A stretch of 64,000 nt of DNA from Lycium barbarum (Eukaryota > Streptophyta > Magnoliopsida > Solanales > Solanaceae). Location of the stretch: NCBI RefSeq assembly GCF_019175385.1, contig NC_083345.1, positions 10,765,205 to 10,829,204 of the forward strand, written 5' to 3'. Below the pieces are notes generated by a model that was not told the DNA's origin, searched no databases, and was given only the letters and a program-made list of their open reading frames with translations. The position numbers and the translations under genes were made by a program. Positions within the stretch are counted from its first letter, which is position 1, and each line of letters opens with the position of its first letter. Below, piece by piece: positions 11,854 to 22,720 of the stretch.

Positions 11854-12239
11854 TGCCGAGCTGAATAATTGGCAGTTACACTCAGGGAATCTGTTGTCAA
11901 TGTTTTAAAATTGCTGATGCTGTATTTTTCCTTATTTTTGTGCCGAGCTGAATAGTTGGCTTTTATGTTTTGTTGGTGTTTTCACGAGAAGATTATAGTT
12001 GTTTGAGAACATAAAAGTTTCAAAAAGTGACTTTTATAGCTTAATTTGAATAATAAATGTAGGACTGGGATGCTTTGTTTGTAAAATATCTTATTTGACT
12101 AATTTTCTTTGTTAGGCTTGAACTCCTTTTGGACGATTTTACAAAAGCTGAAAATTCCTTTCTTTCGTTTCCCCTAGTTTAGGGGGCCTCGTGAAGCAAT
12201 GACCACCCTTTTCTGTTATGAATTTCTTCGACAAGTCCT

Positions 12240-12425
12240 TTTTTTTTTTTTTTTTGGGGGACAACTATGAGGTCCAGGCCATCTTGCGCGCACCTCGACT
12301 AGTTCCACGGAATAATGCTACCTTCCGCCAATATAGGTTTAGGTAACTTTATCCACCAAGCCTTAAACAGATGGGAAGAAATCACCTAGTCTTTTTGCCT
12401 CTGCTAGGATTTGGACCTTATATCT
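12240..12425 (-). mobile_element. Degraded SINE-like fragment
   Basis: A T-tract (12240-12255) is followed by GTCCAGGCCATCTTGCGCG, CACCTCGACTAGTTCC and TTATCCACCAAGCC, which is the layout of a reversed tRNA-derived SINE starting from its A-tail. A similar fragment lies at 56035-56240. Boundaries are approximate. Confidence 0.4.
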
Positions 12426-12859
12426 CTCTGGGGACATCCGATAGATTGGAACGATATGAGTAAATTTTTTAAGTAGATCGTTATACTGCGTTTGGTAGAA
12501 ATTGTTTAGACCATGTTTTGAAATGTAAAAAAGTAGAATACGTAGTTTGTAAGATATCAAAATCAAGTTTGAAGTAATATAAAGCAGAATTAGTGTATAT
12601 TAATTTGAACTGTTGGAGGGAGAAAAATATTTCATGTAAAGAAGTAGGTCAAGTTTTTCTGAGAGGAACCAAGATGGTATGAAGTGCAGCACTAAGTAAT
12701 CGGTTGTCCAACTATTCATTGTGGTTGCTATGCTATGAGTATTAATCGTTTATCACAATGTAACATACTGCTGAATGTTCCTCCTTAATATGTTCTAAAA
12801 TCCTGTCTTACAATGCATAGAAGAAATTGAGTTCATCTGATCTTTTTGCAGTGGGTGAA

Positions 12860-14098
12860 ATGGTAACAGCATCAGCAACTACTCTCTCAGTTGGTTCAGC
12901 TACTTCCTTTGGCTCTATAGTGAGCCCAAAATTACAATCAAAGGCCTTTGTTGTGAAATACAATACCAGGAACTACCTTAGGAATTTCAGTGGTCTCAAG
13001 GCAGAGGCATTTGTGCGATGTGAATCGGAGTCATCATTTTTGGGGAGGGAAACTGCTGCAGCTCTTCAATCATCCATTAATCCCAAAGCCCAAAAAGAAA
13101 AGCAGAGACCTCGGAACAATTTTCAGCCCCAAGCGTCTTATAAAGTGGCTGTTCTTGGAGCTGCTGGTGGTATAGGCCAGCCTCTAGCTCTTCTGATTAA
13201 GATGTCACCACTAGTTTCATCGTTGCACCTTTACGATATTGCAAATGTCAAAGGAGTTGCAGCAGATCTCAGCCATTGCAACACGCCCGCCAAGGTTTTT
13301 GACTTTACCGGAGCTTCTGAATTGGGCAATTGTTTGAAAGATGTAGATGTAGTTGTCATACCAGCTGGCGTTCCAAGAAAGCCTGGTATGACACGGGATG
13401 ACTTGTTCAACATAAATGCAAATATCGTGAAAGGCTTGGTTGAGGCTGTTGCTGACAACTGCCCGGATGCCTTTATCCATATTATCAGCAATCCAGTCAA
13501 CTCCACAGTGCCAATCGCTGCTGAGGTTCTGAAGCAAAAGGGTGTTTACGATCCTAAAAAACTGTTCGGTGTTACCACCCTGGACGTTGTCAGGGCAAAC
13601 ACATTCGTCGCAGAGACGAAAAACCTGAGACTCATAGACATTGACGTCCCCGTGATTGGTGGACACGCGGGGATTACTATTCTGCCGTTGCTGTCAAAGA
13701 CAAAACCGTCAACTACTTTCACTGACGAAGAAGTACAGGAACTAACCGTGAGGATCCAAAATGCTGGAACAGAGGTCGTTGAGGCAAAGGCTGGAGCAGG
13801 ATCTGCTACACTGTCAATGGCATATGCAGCGGCTAGATTTGTTGAGTCATCACTTCGTGCCCTTGACGGCGACGCTGATGTGTACGAGTGTTCTTACGTG
13901 CAATCTGACATGACGGAACTTCCGTTCTTTGCGTCGAGGGTTAAACTAGGACGGAATGGGGTCGAGGCATTGATTTCATCTGATCTCAATGGATTAACTG
14001 AGTATGAACAAAAAGCTTTAGAAGCTCTAAAGCCAGAGTTGAAAGCTAGCATTGAAAAGGGGATAGCTTATGCTCAAAAAGAAACAGTGACTGCTTAG
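12860..14098 (+). CDS. pNAD-MDH: Plastidial NAD-dependent malate dehydrogenase
   Basis: A single-exon coding region of 412 residues. It interconverts malate and oxaloacetate with NAD(H) in the plastid stroma, keeping the NAD pool available in the dark and in non-green plastids. Residues 1 to about 90 form a Ser/Ala-rich, poorly conserved transit peptide. The core begins [16 protein letters not shown], with the Rossmann glycine loop at 100-107. RKPGMTR at 173-179 supplies substrate-binding arginines. SNPVNS is at 210-215, LDVVRA with the catalytic Asp partner at 241-246, and [11 protein letters not shown] with the catalytic His at 269. The C-terminus ends KETVTA. The ATG at 12860 is chosen because an upstream in-frame TTG (12827) lies in the presumed 5'UTR intron. 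The length fits the family (about 400). It has no plant peroxisomal PTS2 motif, and the transit peptide is of plastid type. Confidence 0.95.
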   Translation: MVTASATTLSVGSATSFGSIVSPKLQSKAFVVKYNTRNYLRNFSGLKAEAFVRCESESSFLGRETAAALQSSINPKAQKEKQRPRNNFQPQASYKVAVLGAAGGIGQPLALLIKMSPLVSSLHLYDIANVKGVAADLSHCNTPAKVFDFTGASELGNCLKDVDVVVIPAGVPRKPGMTRDDLFNINANIVKGLVEAVADNCPDAFIHIISNPVNSTVPIAAEVLKQKGVYDPKKLFGVTTLDVVRANTFVAETKNLRLIDIDVPVIGGHAGITILPLLSKTKPSTTFTDEEVQELTVRIQNAGTEVVEAKAGAGSATLSMAYAAARFVESSLRALDGDADVYECSYVQSDMTELPFFASRVKLGRNGVEALISSDLNGLTEYEQKALEALKPELKASIEKGIAYAQKETVTA

Positions 14099-14472
14099 AA
14101 CGATGCTATATAGAGAAATTTAGATAGTTTTCAGGCAAGATTCTCAGCATGACAATTTTGTATGGCTCAATTTACTAGGTCCTTCATTTTTTTATATTGG
14201 TCTGAACTCTTAACTCTAATGTAAGCTTTATTCTATTTGCTTTGGAAGAATGCATCAGCATTTCCAGTTGTTAGGTTAGTGCTTAGTTAATTTTATGATG
14301 CTGCTACTTAGTTGTTAAAAGTTCATGAATTGTTGTCAATATGTTATGTGTCAAATTATTTGAAGTGACAAACCTGAAGGAGGCTCCATTTTATCATAAT
14401 GTCTTTATGTCGCCTAAAGTAAGATATTGCATCTTATAGCTAGGGGCGGAGCTATTCTTGTTCAACGAGAGA
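14099..14472 (+). other. MDH 3' untranslated and downstream region
   Basis: AT-rich tail after the TAG at 14096-14098. No canonical AATAAA was picked out with confidence. No other feature. Confidence 0.5.
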
Positions 14473-16075
14473 CAGAGGGTGTGTCTGGTACGATGGAAAA
14501 TGTTTTTCTAGAAAATGATTTCTTGAAAAACAAGTGTTTTCTTACTTATTTTTTTGTGTTTGATTCAAAGTGGAAAATATTTTTATTAGTGTTTGGTTTG
14601 ACGGAAATACCAATCCAACCTCCTAACCACACGCACCTCCAACCCTCCAGCTCACTACCTCTCACCTCCTACTCCCCAAGGGTGGATTTAGAGGATGTTC
14701 ACCCGAACACCCTCGGTAAAAACTTACATTGTATATATATGGCAGATTTTATGTGTTTATGTACATTTGTTAACTTTTGAATACTCTCAACAAATGCAAA
14801 AGGTTAGCTCAAGCGGTCCAGGGTGTTCAAAATTGTCTCTAGTGTCCTAGGTTTGATTCTCAAGGACAACTTTATTTTTTATATTTAACTTTTGTTGTTT
14901 TTTTCAGAAGCCCTGAGGGAAAATCATGCATCCACCACTGCCTCCCCCCCCCCCCCCCCCCCCCCCCGCCAAAACCCTTCCAATTCCAACCTTCCCTACT
15001 ACCCCAACCCGGCATTTAAAAAAAGATGTTACTTTCACAAAATGACTATTTTTATAAGATAACCAAATATGTGCATACCTTTGCAAGTGACCTTTTTCTA
15101 AGACAACCAAAAAATGACTACTTTTCACTTTGAAAGACAACCCAAAAAAGTGACTATGTTTGTAAACTAGCCATTTTTTAAAGTGACACAAAAATGGCTA
15201 ATTTTATAAATTGACCATTTTTTGAAAAGTGTCATAAAAATAGCTATTTTTGCAAAAATATATTTCTTGCAAAACGACCGAAAATGCCAATTTGAAAAAA
15301 AAGCAACTTTTTTGTCATTTTTCAAAAAATGACCACCTTACAAAAGTAGCCATTTTGTGTCACTTTTAAAAATGGCTACTTTACAAAATTGGCCACTATC
15401 TTAGAAAGGGCACATTGCAAAATGGTTATTTTAATACTTTCACAAAGAGGCTATTTTAAAAAATGGCTACTTTTGCAAAGAAGTAACTACATTTCAAAAA
15501 GTGACTATTATTAAAATGTATCTACTTTCAAAAGTGGCTATTTTGTAAAAGTGACTATTTTCTTAAGTGACTACTTTTGCAAAATGACTATTTTTCAAAA
15601 GTAGCTACTTTACGCAAGTAATATTTTTTAAAAGTGACTACTTTTGTAAAGTGATTACTTTTGTAAAGTTGCTATTTTTGAAAGTTACTACTTTCACAAA
15701 GTGCGCAAAGTTGAGAGATAGGGGTTGGTGGTAGGGACGTGAGAGGTAGGGGTTAGGCGTAGGTGGTTATAGGGGTGGGAAGAGAGATAGTGGGGGTGGG
15801 GGGTAGTGGGGGTGTAGGGGTGGTTAAGTGGTGGGATGGGGATTCGGGGGTGGCGGGGTGCGGGATGGTCGAGGATTAGGGGTTGGGGGTGTTGGGTGGG
15901 TGGGGTGGAGACAATGAACTTGCAATGTTACTTGTGGAACTTGTTTTTCCTACTTCTTAAGAAAGTCATTTTTTCCTCATTTTCAAGGAACTTGTTTTCC
16001 TATAGAAAATATATTCCAAGACATTTTGACCAACCAAACATGAGAAAATTGGAAAACATTACCAGACATACTCTG
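14473..16075. mobile_element. Composite TIR element with nested repeats
   Basis: The left end CAGAGGGTGTGTCTGGTA followed by GGAAAATGTTTTT is mirrored at the right end by GGAAAACATTACCAGACAT then ACTCTG. Inside are a nested element of GTGGATTTAGA/TCCACCACTG type (about 14690-14940), a C-tract (about 14944-14967), about 700 bp of degenerate repeats (15010-15710) and a G-rich segment (15715-15910). No transposase is recognisable. Superfamily unassigned. Confidence 0.65.
15010..15710. repeat. Degenerate tandem/inverted AAAATGGCTACTTTT-type repeats
   Basis: About 700 bp built from variants of a 15-25 bp unit, in both orientations, around (A)GTGACTATTTTTG and AAAATGGCTACTTTTGCAAA. Adjacent units can pair with each other. 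It is followed by G-rich GGGGGTGG repeats up to 15910. Confidence 0.75.
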
Positions 16076-16484
16076 AGAGTCAAATGGCACACCTTTCTGA
16101 AAATAATACTTATTGCGTAAATAGATCAATTTTACATATTATATGTTGAATCTTCTTGGCTTTTTTGTATATCTACTTCTTTATATTTGGATCTTCTTAC
16201 TAAAAGTTCCCTGCTACAAACTACAAAAAACACTTTTCAAATGAATTAGTCAAATACAAACTACTACTTTCTCAAAGTACTTTTTCAAAAAGCAAAAGTG
16301 ATTAAAATAAGTTAATTTCGACAGTATAGTCGAACAGGCTCCAACTCTAAAGAAATTGGTGTTCCTGTTAATTTCTATAACAAATGTGACTCCGGTGGAA
16401 GACACTTTTGGGTACTTGGCAAATCACCTTTCGGATCTCGGGAAGATGCCTACATATAGAAGAGGAACATAATCTATTAGGGTT
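16076..16484. other. Intergenic region
   Basis: No gene or clear repeat seen between the composite element and the large palindrome. Confidence 0.4.
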
Positions 16485-17055
16485 CCGGAGCCAAAATGGC
16501 TTATTTTTACAGCCATTAGACAAAAATAGTATGCTTTTTTTTTTAGACCAAAATGGGTATTTCGTTGGTTATCCAACGAAATACCCACACAACGTACTGT
16601 TCTGTGCCGATGATTTCTTGCATTTCGCTACATGTGTAGCGAAATGCAAGATTTTTTTAAAAAAAAATTTCCTTTGCATTTTGTGAATCAATTCACGAAA
16701 TAGGCATTTTTTTTTTTTGCAATTCGTGCAATTAAATAAAACTGTTTTTTTTAGCATTTCGTGATGCAATTCAATTGCAAAAAAAAAAAAAACGTTTTTA
16801 TTTAATTGCACGAATTGCAAAAAAAATTAAAAATGCCTATTTCGTGAATTGATTCACGAAATGCAAAGGAAAATTAAAAAAAAAATTCTTGCATTTCGCT
16901 ACACATGTAGCGAAATGCAAGAAATCATCGGCACGAAACAGTACGTTGTGTGGGTATTTCGTTGGATAACCAACGAAATACCCATTTTGGTCTAAAAAAA
17001 AAAAAGCATACTATTTTTGTCTAATGACTGTAAAAATAAGCCATTTTGGCTCCGG
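16485..17055. repeat. Large near-perfect palindrome (about 285-bp arms)
   Basis: The left arm starts CCGGAGCCAAAATGGCTTAT and the right arm ends ATAAGCCATTTTGGCTCCGG. The complementarity runs almost unbroken to a centre near 16770. Each arm contains smaller palindromes, for example 16555-16586 (GGGTATTTCGTTGG/ CCAACGAAATACCC) and 16617-16650 (CTTGCATTTCGCTAC/ GTAGCGAAATGCAAG), plus a TTCGTGAATcAATTCACGAA type. A-tracts and T-tracts separate them. No target duplication is obvious. A transcript would form a long double-stranded hairpin. It is probably a foldback element; it encodes no protein. Confidence 0.9.
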
Positions 17056-18026
17056 ACTCATTTCTTGTTCCCTTGGAAATTTGGTACTAGTTTGGAGTAA
17101 GTCTATTAGTTTGAAGATGAACTCTTATATTAATGCATATGATTACAATTCTCCCTATCAATATAATTCCCCTTCATTACAATTTCTCAATAAGAAAAAG
17201 TGTTCCGTGGTTAAGTAGGTACTATTTAATTGGTATACTCACTCTTTCCCCCGTAACATTTTATCTCTGCTAAGTTTTTTCCTTTCTACTTAAACTCTAA
17301 AAGAAAGATCCTATTTATAAATTATCCTACACATTATAATAGGGTCCATAAGGTATAATATATTTCTTTACTATGATAAAATTGGCTTCTTCTTGAACTT
17401 GAAGTCATTATGGGATTAGAATAGCTTTGTGTTGAACAAGGAAAAGAAAGAAGGGTGAGTTGGGAGTTGGGACACTACTACTTTAAAACCTTTGCACTAG
17501 AACATGAATTTTTACAAGCTCAAATATTTGCTTACTATGAGGGAAAAATTGATGTCAACCTAATGATAGCTTATAATGGACAACAAATGAGTAGTATTCT
17601 CTAATTTTGAAAAACAAAAAAAGAAGCATTTTCTAAGAGTCTTCATACATATTTAGCAAAATAGCAAACTACTCCATCTGTCTAAATTCTAATTGGAGTA
17701 AATGATGCTGAAAGTTCTAGGTGATAATGTAAGTGTAATTATGCAGAGCGTTATGACTAAATCGGCTATTAGTTAGATGGCTAGAAGTTCTCTATAGACT
17801 ATAGTTATAGCATGAGAAGCGTAATTATGAAAAGTTATGACTGACACGGCTACTCATTAGATGGTTATGAAATGGTTCAATAGTACACTCATATTGACAT
17901 GCACAGTGGTGATATTCCTTCTTGTGATTTTGTTTTGACAAAAACTCATAAATTTCTCATAGAGATTAATCTAATTACATAAAGTGCTTTCCGCTTTTAC
18001 CAACCACATTTGATTTTATCTTTAGA
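17056..18026. other. Intergenic region
   Basis: AT-rich, no gene seen. A short direct repeat around AGTTATGACT...GGCTA...TTAGATGGCTA occurs at 17748-17790 and 17834-17870. Confidence 0.4.
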
Positions 18027-18262
18027 AAGTCTGTCTCAATTTATGTGACACTTTTTTTTTTTAAGCAAGACACCTTTTGAATTTCGAGATTGAAACGTAT
18101 CTTTTATTTGATCGTAATTTTTTTTATATATCTTTTAAATAATTTGAATTGTCAATTATCGTGACATATAACACTTTAAGATCTCATGTCTGAGTTCACA
18201 ATCAAAATTAAACTGTTTGATTCTTGAAATTCAAACTGTGGTACATAAATTGGTACAGAGTA
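18027..18262. mobile_element. Stowaway-like MITE, diverged
   Basis: Left TCTGTCTCAATTTATGTGAC and right GTACATAAATTGGTACAGAG are inverted repeats of the ACTCCCTC/TTATGTGACAC family that recurs across the window. Confidence 0.65.
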
Positions 18263-19543
18263 GTTACAATCAGGCAAATCAAATTTTGAAACTCTAGGAA
18301 TATTGGCTATTTTCAATTACTATAGTAGAAAATGTTGTCCCTACGTTTACCACATTGGGTGGACCCACCCAAATCAAGGCAACTGTCAACCGTTAGATCT
18401 TGGAAAGTAGGCCCCACTATATTCCCTAGGAGTTCAACTGTCACCCGTTTCGGCGGGAAAGAGGAAGATCGTTATGGCTTGTGGGCTATGATCCAAAAAT
18501 ACCCTTGCTTTTGTAACCAAATGACAGAAATGACATTATTTATTTATTTATTTATTCCTTCACTTTAGTTTATTTCGAATGCACTTGCTTTTTATTTTTT
18601 TAGTAATTCACTTTCGATAGATTGGGTTCAGGAAAAACTGCTAACATGTTTGATTATTTCCTTCAATTTTGGCTAAAATCATTTTACCTCTTCAATTTCG
18701 TGCGAAAATTAAAATTTCATCAATTTTTTTTTTACTATAAATGTTCTCTTGTTGCTATCTTATCTCCCCCGTTTATAGCGTTAACATAATATTAATTTCT
18801 ATTTTACTATTAATTTTATTAATTTGGTCTAAATTGTTTAGTGTCATGATCGTTTTCTATTTTCTTTGGCGAAATTAGCCTATTACAATTATTAAGAAGA
18901 TCAATGAAGTTAATTTCTCTATACCAGTTAATGGAGTTTGTTTTGTTACAAGAAAAAAAACTAAATTTTGAGCCAATGAAAATAGAGTTCTTAGGCATGC
19001 ATCGATAAGTTATAGCAACCGTATTGATTATTTTCCTTTTGGATGGGTGAAAATAAAAAGAAGCTAAAACATTAACTAATAGCTTGGTATGGAACTAGCG
19101 TTTTTCAAGTTTCTTATACATGACCTTTTTTCAGAGATTATTTCTCCTCCCGGGCTTTTTTCCTTCTAGAAGTGTTGAATATTTGCATGACAACGACAAT
19201 CTTATTAGACTGTTACTATAAATATTTTTATTTCTGGACATAATTAGTTGAAACACTTTCTACTAAGATATTTATTGTTTAGATTTAGTATATGCCTCAT
19301 TCGTAAATTCATATTACTAGATTTATGCAATTACAAATGCCTTAAATATTCACAAAAAATGCAAACGATGTACGTCTTTAAATAAAACCTTTAAGAATAA
19401 ATCTGATGTGATGATGATGTTGTGATTGTTGGTGATAGAGTTGGGTTAAATGTAGGTTCATTTTCGATCGCAACAAAAAGCCCCTTAACAATGGTTACTT
19501 ATCCTCGCTGTCTCCTGTTTAATGAGTTTGAAAAATGTAGTGG
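18263..19543. other. Intergenic region
   Basis: No gene supported. A short open frame at 18332-18568 has no recognisable domain. A TTTA tetranucleotide run lies at about 18536-18556. Confidence 0.4.
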
Positions 19544-19942
19544 TTGCATCCTAAAGGATTATTTCACACAACCAAAAAAGATGATTTTAGTAGCTTGATT
19601 GGTTATTACAAATGTAGTAAAGTGTTGAGAGAAAAAATAGAGAGGTTGCATAATCAGAAGGGTGAGGATTATGTTCGCGAATGGATCGAAGAAAAAGCTT
19701 TTGATGCGCATAAAATCCTACAACTCGAACACACTATTGATCTGCTTTCGAAAGAGGTCCATTTTCTCAAGCAAAAGCTTGATGATGCAGTTGAAGTTAA
19801 TAAAATGGATGCGGTTGATGTCCAAACAACCAACATATGGTATTTTCGATGGTGGCTGACGAGGCGCTGGGCCTTGTGTCCAGTCCTACCAGGACATGGA
19901 CGTGCTAGACAACCAACATGTGGTATTTCCGATGGTGGTTGA
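19544..19942 (+). pseudogene. Open frame of unknown origin with coiled-coil, probably a relic
   Basis: The frame has no ATG at its left edge (it opens on TTG), so it is more likely part of an exon or a relic than a complete gene. The readable part, including KVLREKIERLHNQKGEDYV, AFDAHKILQLEHTIDLLSKE and VHFLKQKLDDAVEVNKMDAV, is an amphipathic, coiled-coil-like helix. The end is scrambled by a tandem repeat (19827-19990). I do not recognise a family. It could be a fragment of a plant mobile-element or host gene. Confidence 0.3.
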
Positions 19943-19990
19943 GGAGGCTTTGCGCGACCAGGACATGGATGTGTCAGACAACCAACATGT
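19827..19990 (+). repeat. Short tandem repeat, three starts
   Basis: CAACCAACAT(A/G)TGGTATTT begins at 19827 and 19909, and a truncated third copy (CAACCAACATGTCC) at 19978. Units of 82 and 69 bp contain ATGGTGG and CCAGGACATGGA motifs and differ by small deletions. Confidence 0.8.
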
Positions 19991-21294
19991 CCTATAGATT
20001 CATAGAGCACAATTTGATAGAGTCTAGGAGAATGGTATGAAAGAAACTAAACTTTATTTTTTATATTTTCCTTAGATGTTCAAAACCTCGTACATAACAT
20101 GAAGCATGTTTTATAAACTCACTGGATGTGCTTATAAGGAAATCTTCTTGCACTCGAGGGGAGTAGAAATCAGTGGTGATGTATGAGTGGTAGAGATATG
20201 TTAAAAAATGTAAGATATACTTAATTTATCTTTATTTTGTTTTCTTATTATTCTTATCGTGTAAATTTTAATGTTTTATTTATGTTGTTAGGATCCACCA
20301 ATATTTTTGTACTTCATCATCTATAATTAAATCGATATATTTTCCTTCGTTTTTTGTCTTTAGTCATATTAGTTGTCTTGTATTATCTAGAAAAAGATAC
20401 ACTATATATTATTTTAGCATTCTCTTTGCGCGAATTGGATGAGGTAAAATGTCATAAATTCAAGATTTAAAATAAACTATGTATACAATAATTATTTGGA
20501 TTAAATATTTTGTCAAAAGTTAAAATAGTTTAAGAAACCTAAGGCGACAACAACAACAAACATACCCAATATAATCCCACAGGTAGAGTATGGAGTAATA
20601 ATAGATAATTTAAGAATTATTAAATATATTTTGTATTTAAGTATTAGGTATGATTATTTATTCCGAATACTGTTATTAATTGTTTGTTTTAAATTAGATG
20701 GTCATGAAAATTTTGTGCCATTCAAATATTGTTCACTAATTACATGATTTTTGCCCTTTAATTTCATAGTTTTTTGTTTTTAAATACATTGCATGCACAT
20801 ATCAAATTATCCAGCTATAGGTGTGTATATTCTCAAGTACTGGCTTGAAATGGCCATTGTATAAACCTTTGGGTTATTCTGCAGACTAGGCACCTTGTCA
20901 TCTTCCACAAATTTCTGGCATTTTATTTTCATTTTTAGTCTATTTGTTTCTTGCTATTTTCTTATTATTTTATCAGAAGGAAAGTTGGAGCTTTACTAAA
21001 CTCATTCTTCTCATTTATTTTTTGGTTTTCTTTTGTTTGTGATGATCAATTAATTACTAATCTCTATGCACCAACATCATTAATAGGTTTATTGTTGTTT
21101 CTTTTTCACCTGGTGTCCGATATTCGCATTGAAACAAGATAAAATTTAAATTTATGCCGGAAAGTCCTTTTCTTAGGTGATAAACACTCCCTAACAAAGA
21201 TAATTTCATATTCAAAACTCGAACTCAAAACCTATGATAAAAAAAGTACTTACCGCTCCGATCCACCTCAACCCTATTTGGTGGTCTATTGAGT
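19991..21294. other. Intergenic region with old repeat fragments
   Basis: No gene seen. About 20549-20590 has the ACAACAACAAACATACCCA plus TATAATCCCACAG repeat. About 21110-21250 looks like a reversed, degraded TS/SolS-type SINE (TGTCCGATATTCGCATTG, ACACTCCCTAACAAAGAT, AACTCGAACTCAAAACC). Confidence 0.45.
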
Positions 21295-21960
21295 GTTTGG
21301 TCAGAATAGCGTTCGTTTACCCCAAAAAAAGCAACAATTGAATTTGTACGCGGTTTAAAGGATACGTGACTTAAACTTAATAACAAACACAAATAGTAAA
21401 TGAATGCGGGTAAAGAATTAACGAAGCGAAAGCAAATAAAATAGAGCCTGAGTTCGGTATGATAAACCCGGTGGAAGAAGATCCTTTTTCAGACTATACT
21501 CCTTAGATCCGATCGGGAAATTCCTTCCTCGGTCTGTTATGCGAATAATTGAGACTTGGAACGGAACAAAATGATTGAAAAATTGGGGCAAAGGTTTTAA
21601 CGAAGAAGTTTTAGTAGCCTCTAATGGGGCTGATACATGCGTTTAAATAGTGCTAGAGTCCTACTCGGATTAGGAGGCACGAACCCTCACGTGGATATAA
21701 ACAGTTGCGATATAGTCGGGCACGTCCGTTGGTGGCACAATCTCCTTCGATAAATCAGGTGAAAATAGCTTTCCGTTGATTTGGGTTTAACCCATCGAAT
21801 ATTCTTCGGGTTCTATCTTACGGACTCATTAGCTCGGTAATACTATCGGTTCGACATCATGGACTTACAACAAAACGGACCTTCGTTGAATCGAAGAGAA
21901 TTAGGTTCTCACCGTACACAACGTTAAGCTTCTTTCCTCGAAATAAGAACATACCATTAC
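21295..21960. repeat. Unassigned GC-richer repeat, possibly an LTR fragment
   Basis: About 665 bp of higher GC content than its surroundings, with phrases such as GAGTTCGGTATGATAAACCC and TCCGATCGGGAAATTCC that look like part of a dispersed Solanaceae repeat. No terminal repeats, primer-binding site or protein could be defined. Confidence 0.35.
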
Positions 21961-22346
21961 AACAAAAAGGAAAAGGAAAACTATAATAAATATATCTAAT
22001 GCTCACGTAACAATACGTACTTATTCATATTCAATATTTACATTAAATCAATAACAATTAAAAATTAAAGTGAGAAGAAATATTATCTGACTATATTATT
22101 ATGATATTTTTGTGTTATTCAAATGTTGCTCACGAATCACATAATTTGTTTCCTTTAATTTCATAAACTTCTTACCTTTTTGTACATTGCATAGAAAAAT
22201 AAAATGAAAACAAAATAATAATTTACCATGATTAGTTTCCTTTAATATCTTATACTAGTAAGGATAATATTAAAAAAAAAAATAGCAAAACATCAAAGGT
22301 AGTTGAAATTCATGATAAGTCAGGTAACAACAAAATCTCGAAGGAG
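21961..22346. other. Intergenic region
   Basis: AT-rich, nothing recognisable. Confidence 0.4.
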
Positions 22347-22360
22347 ACCAATTAAGGCTA

Positions 22361-22544
22361 CTTTTTTTGGTTTCCCATCCGATGTCCGCTATTCTTATTG
22401 GGGCCCGACTAATTCGGATTCGTGTCGGGTAGTCCCACATTGGGGGCAAATCAATCCCTAACGTGGCTCCGTACCCAAGAGGGCTCGAACTCAAGACCTT
22501 AGTTAAGAATGAAATAGTACCAGCCACCACACCACAACCATTGT
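22361..22544 (-). mobile_element. TS/SolS-type tRNA-derived SINE with perfect target duplication
   Basis: A 184-bp SINE in minus orientation. A perfect 14-bp direct repeat, ACCAATTAAGGCTA, flanks it at 22347-22360 and 22545-22558. On the minus strand it has a tRNA-like head with a B-box-like GAGTTCGAGCCC, a body with GTGGGACTACCCGAC and GAATTAGTCGGGCCCC, and ends in GGGAAACC plus an A-tail (seen as the T run after 22361). The intact flanking repeat points to a fairly recent insertion. Confidence 0.9.
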
Positions 22545-22720
22545 ACCAATTAAGGCTATGGTGAATAGGTAAGCACTTCTTCATTCAATCTTAATCGGAT
22601 GTTTCGGGTTCAAGCCTTGAGTATGAAATCACTTTCTGTTAGGAAGTGATTTATCTTCTGATGTCGATCCCAATGCATTACCGGACACGAGAGGGGAACC
22701 AAAATAAATCTTGCAGTGAG
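22545..22720 (+). mobile_element. Second, older SINE in the opposite orientation
   Basis: Plus-strand SINE remnant: tRNA-like start near GGCTATGGTGAATAGGTAAG, B-box-like GGGTTCAAGCC, then GTTAGGAAGTGATTTATC and CCGGACACGAGAGGGGAACC. It adjoins the younger minus-strand SINE, which inserted at its 5' edge. Confidence 0.65.

Larger units (their letters stand above)
10041..12851 (+). other. Inferred 5'UTR exon and long 5'UTR intron of plastidial MDH
   Basis: A pyrimidine-rich leader-like stretch at about 10041-10201 ends in a good donor, TTTGAG/GTAATA. The sequence immediately before the MDH start is a good acceptor, CTTTTTGCAG at 12842-12851, only 8 bp from the ATG. A 5'UTR intron of 10202-12851 is the simplest reading. 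It holds the MITE at 11658-11853 and a degraded SINE-like fragment at about 12240-12425. Transcript data would be needed to prove the first exon. Confidence 0.5.

Noticed and set aside
12827..12859. Extending the malate dehydrogenase upstream to give 423 residues
   Set aside because: The upstream frame starts at TTG, not ATG, and a good 3' splice site ends at 12851, so these bases are most likely intron and leader.
13217..13666. 149- and 91-residue minus-strand open frames within the malate dehydrogenase gene
   Set aside because: Antisense shadows of a highly conserved coding exon; their sequence has no independent signature.
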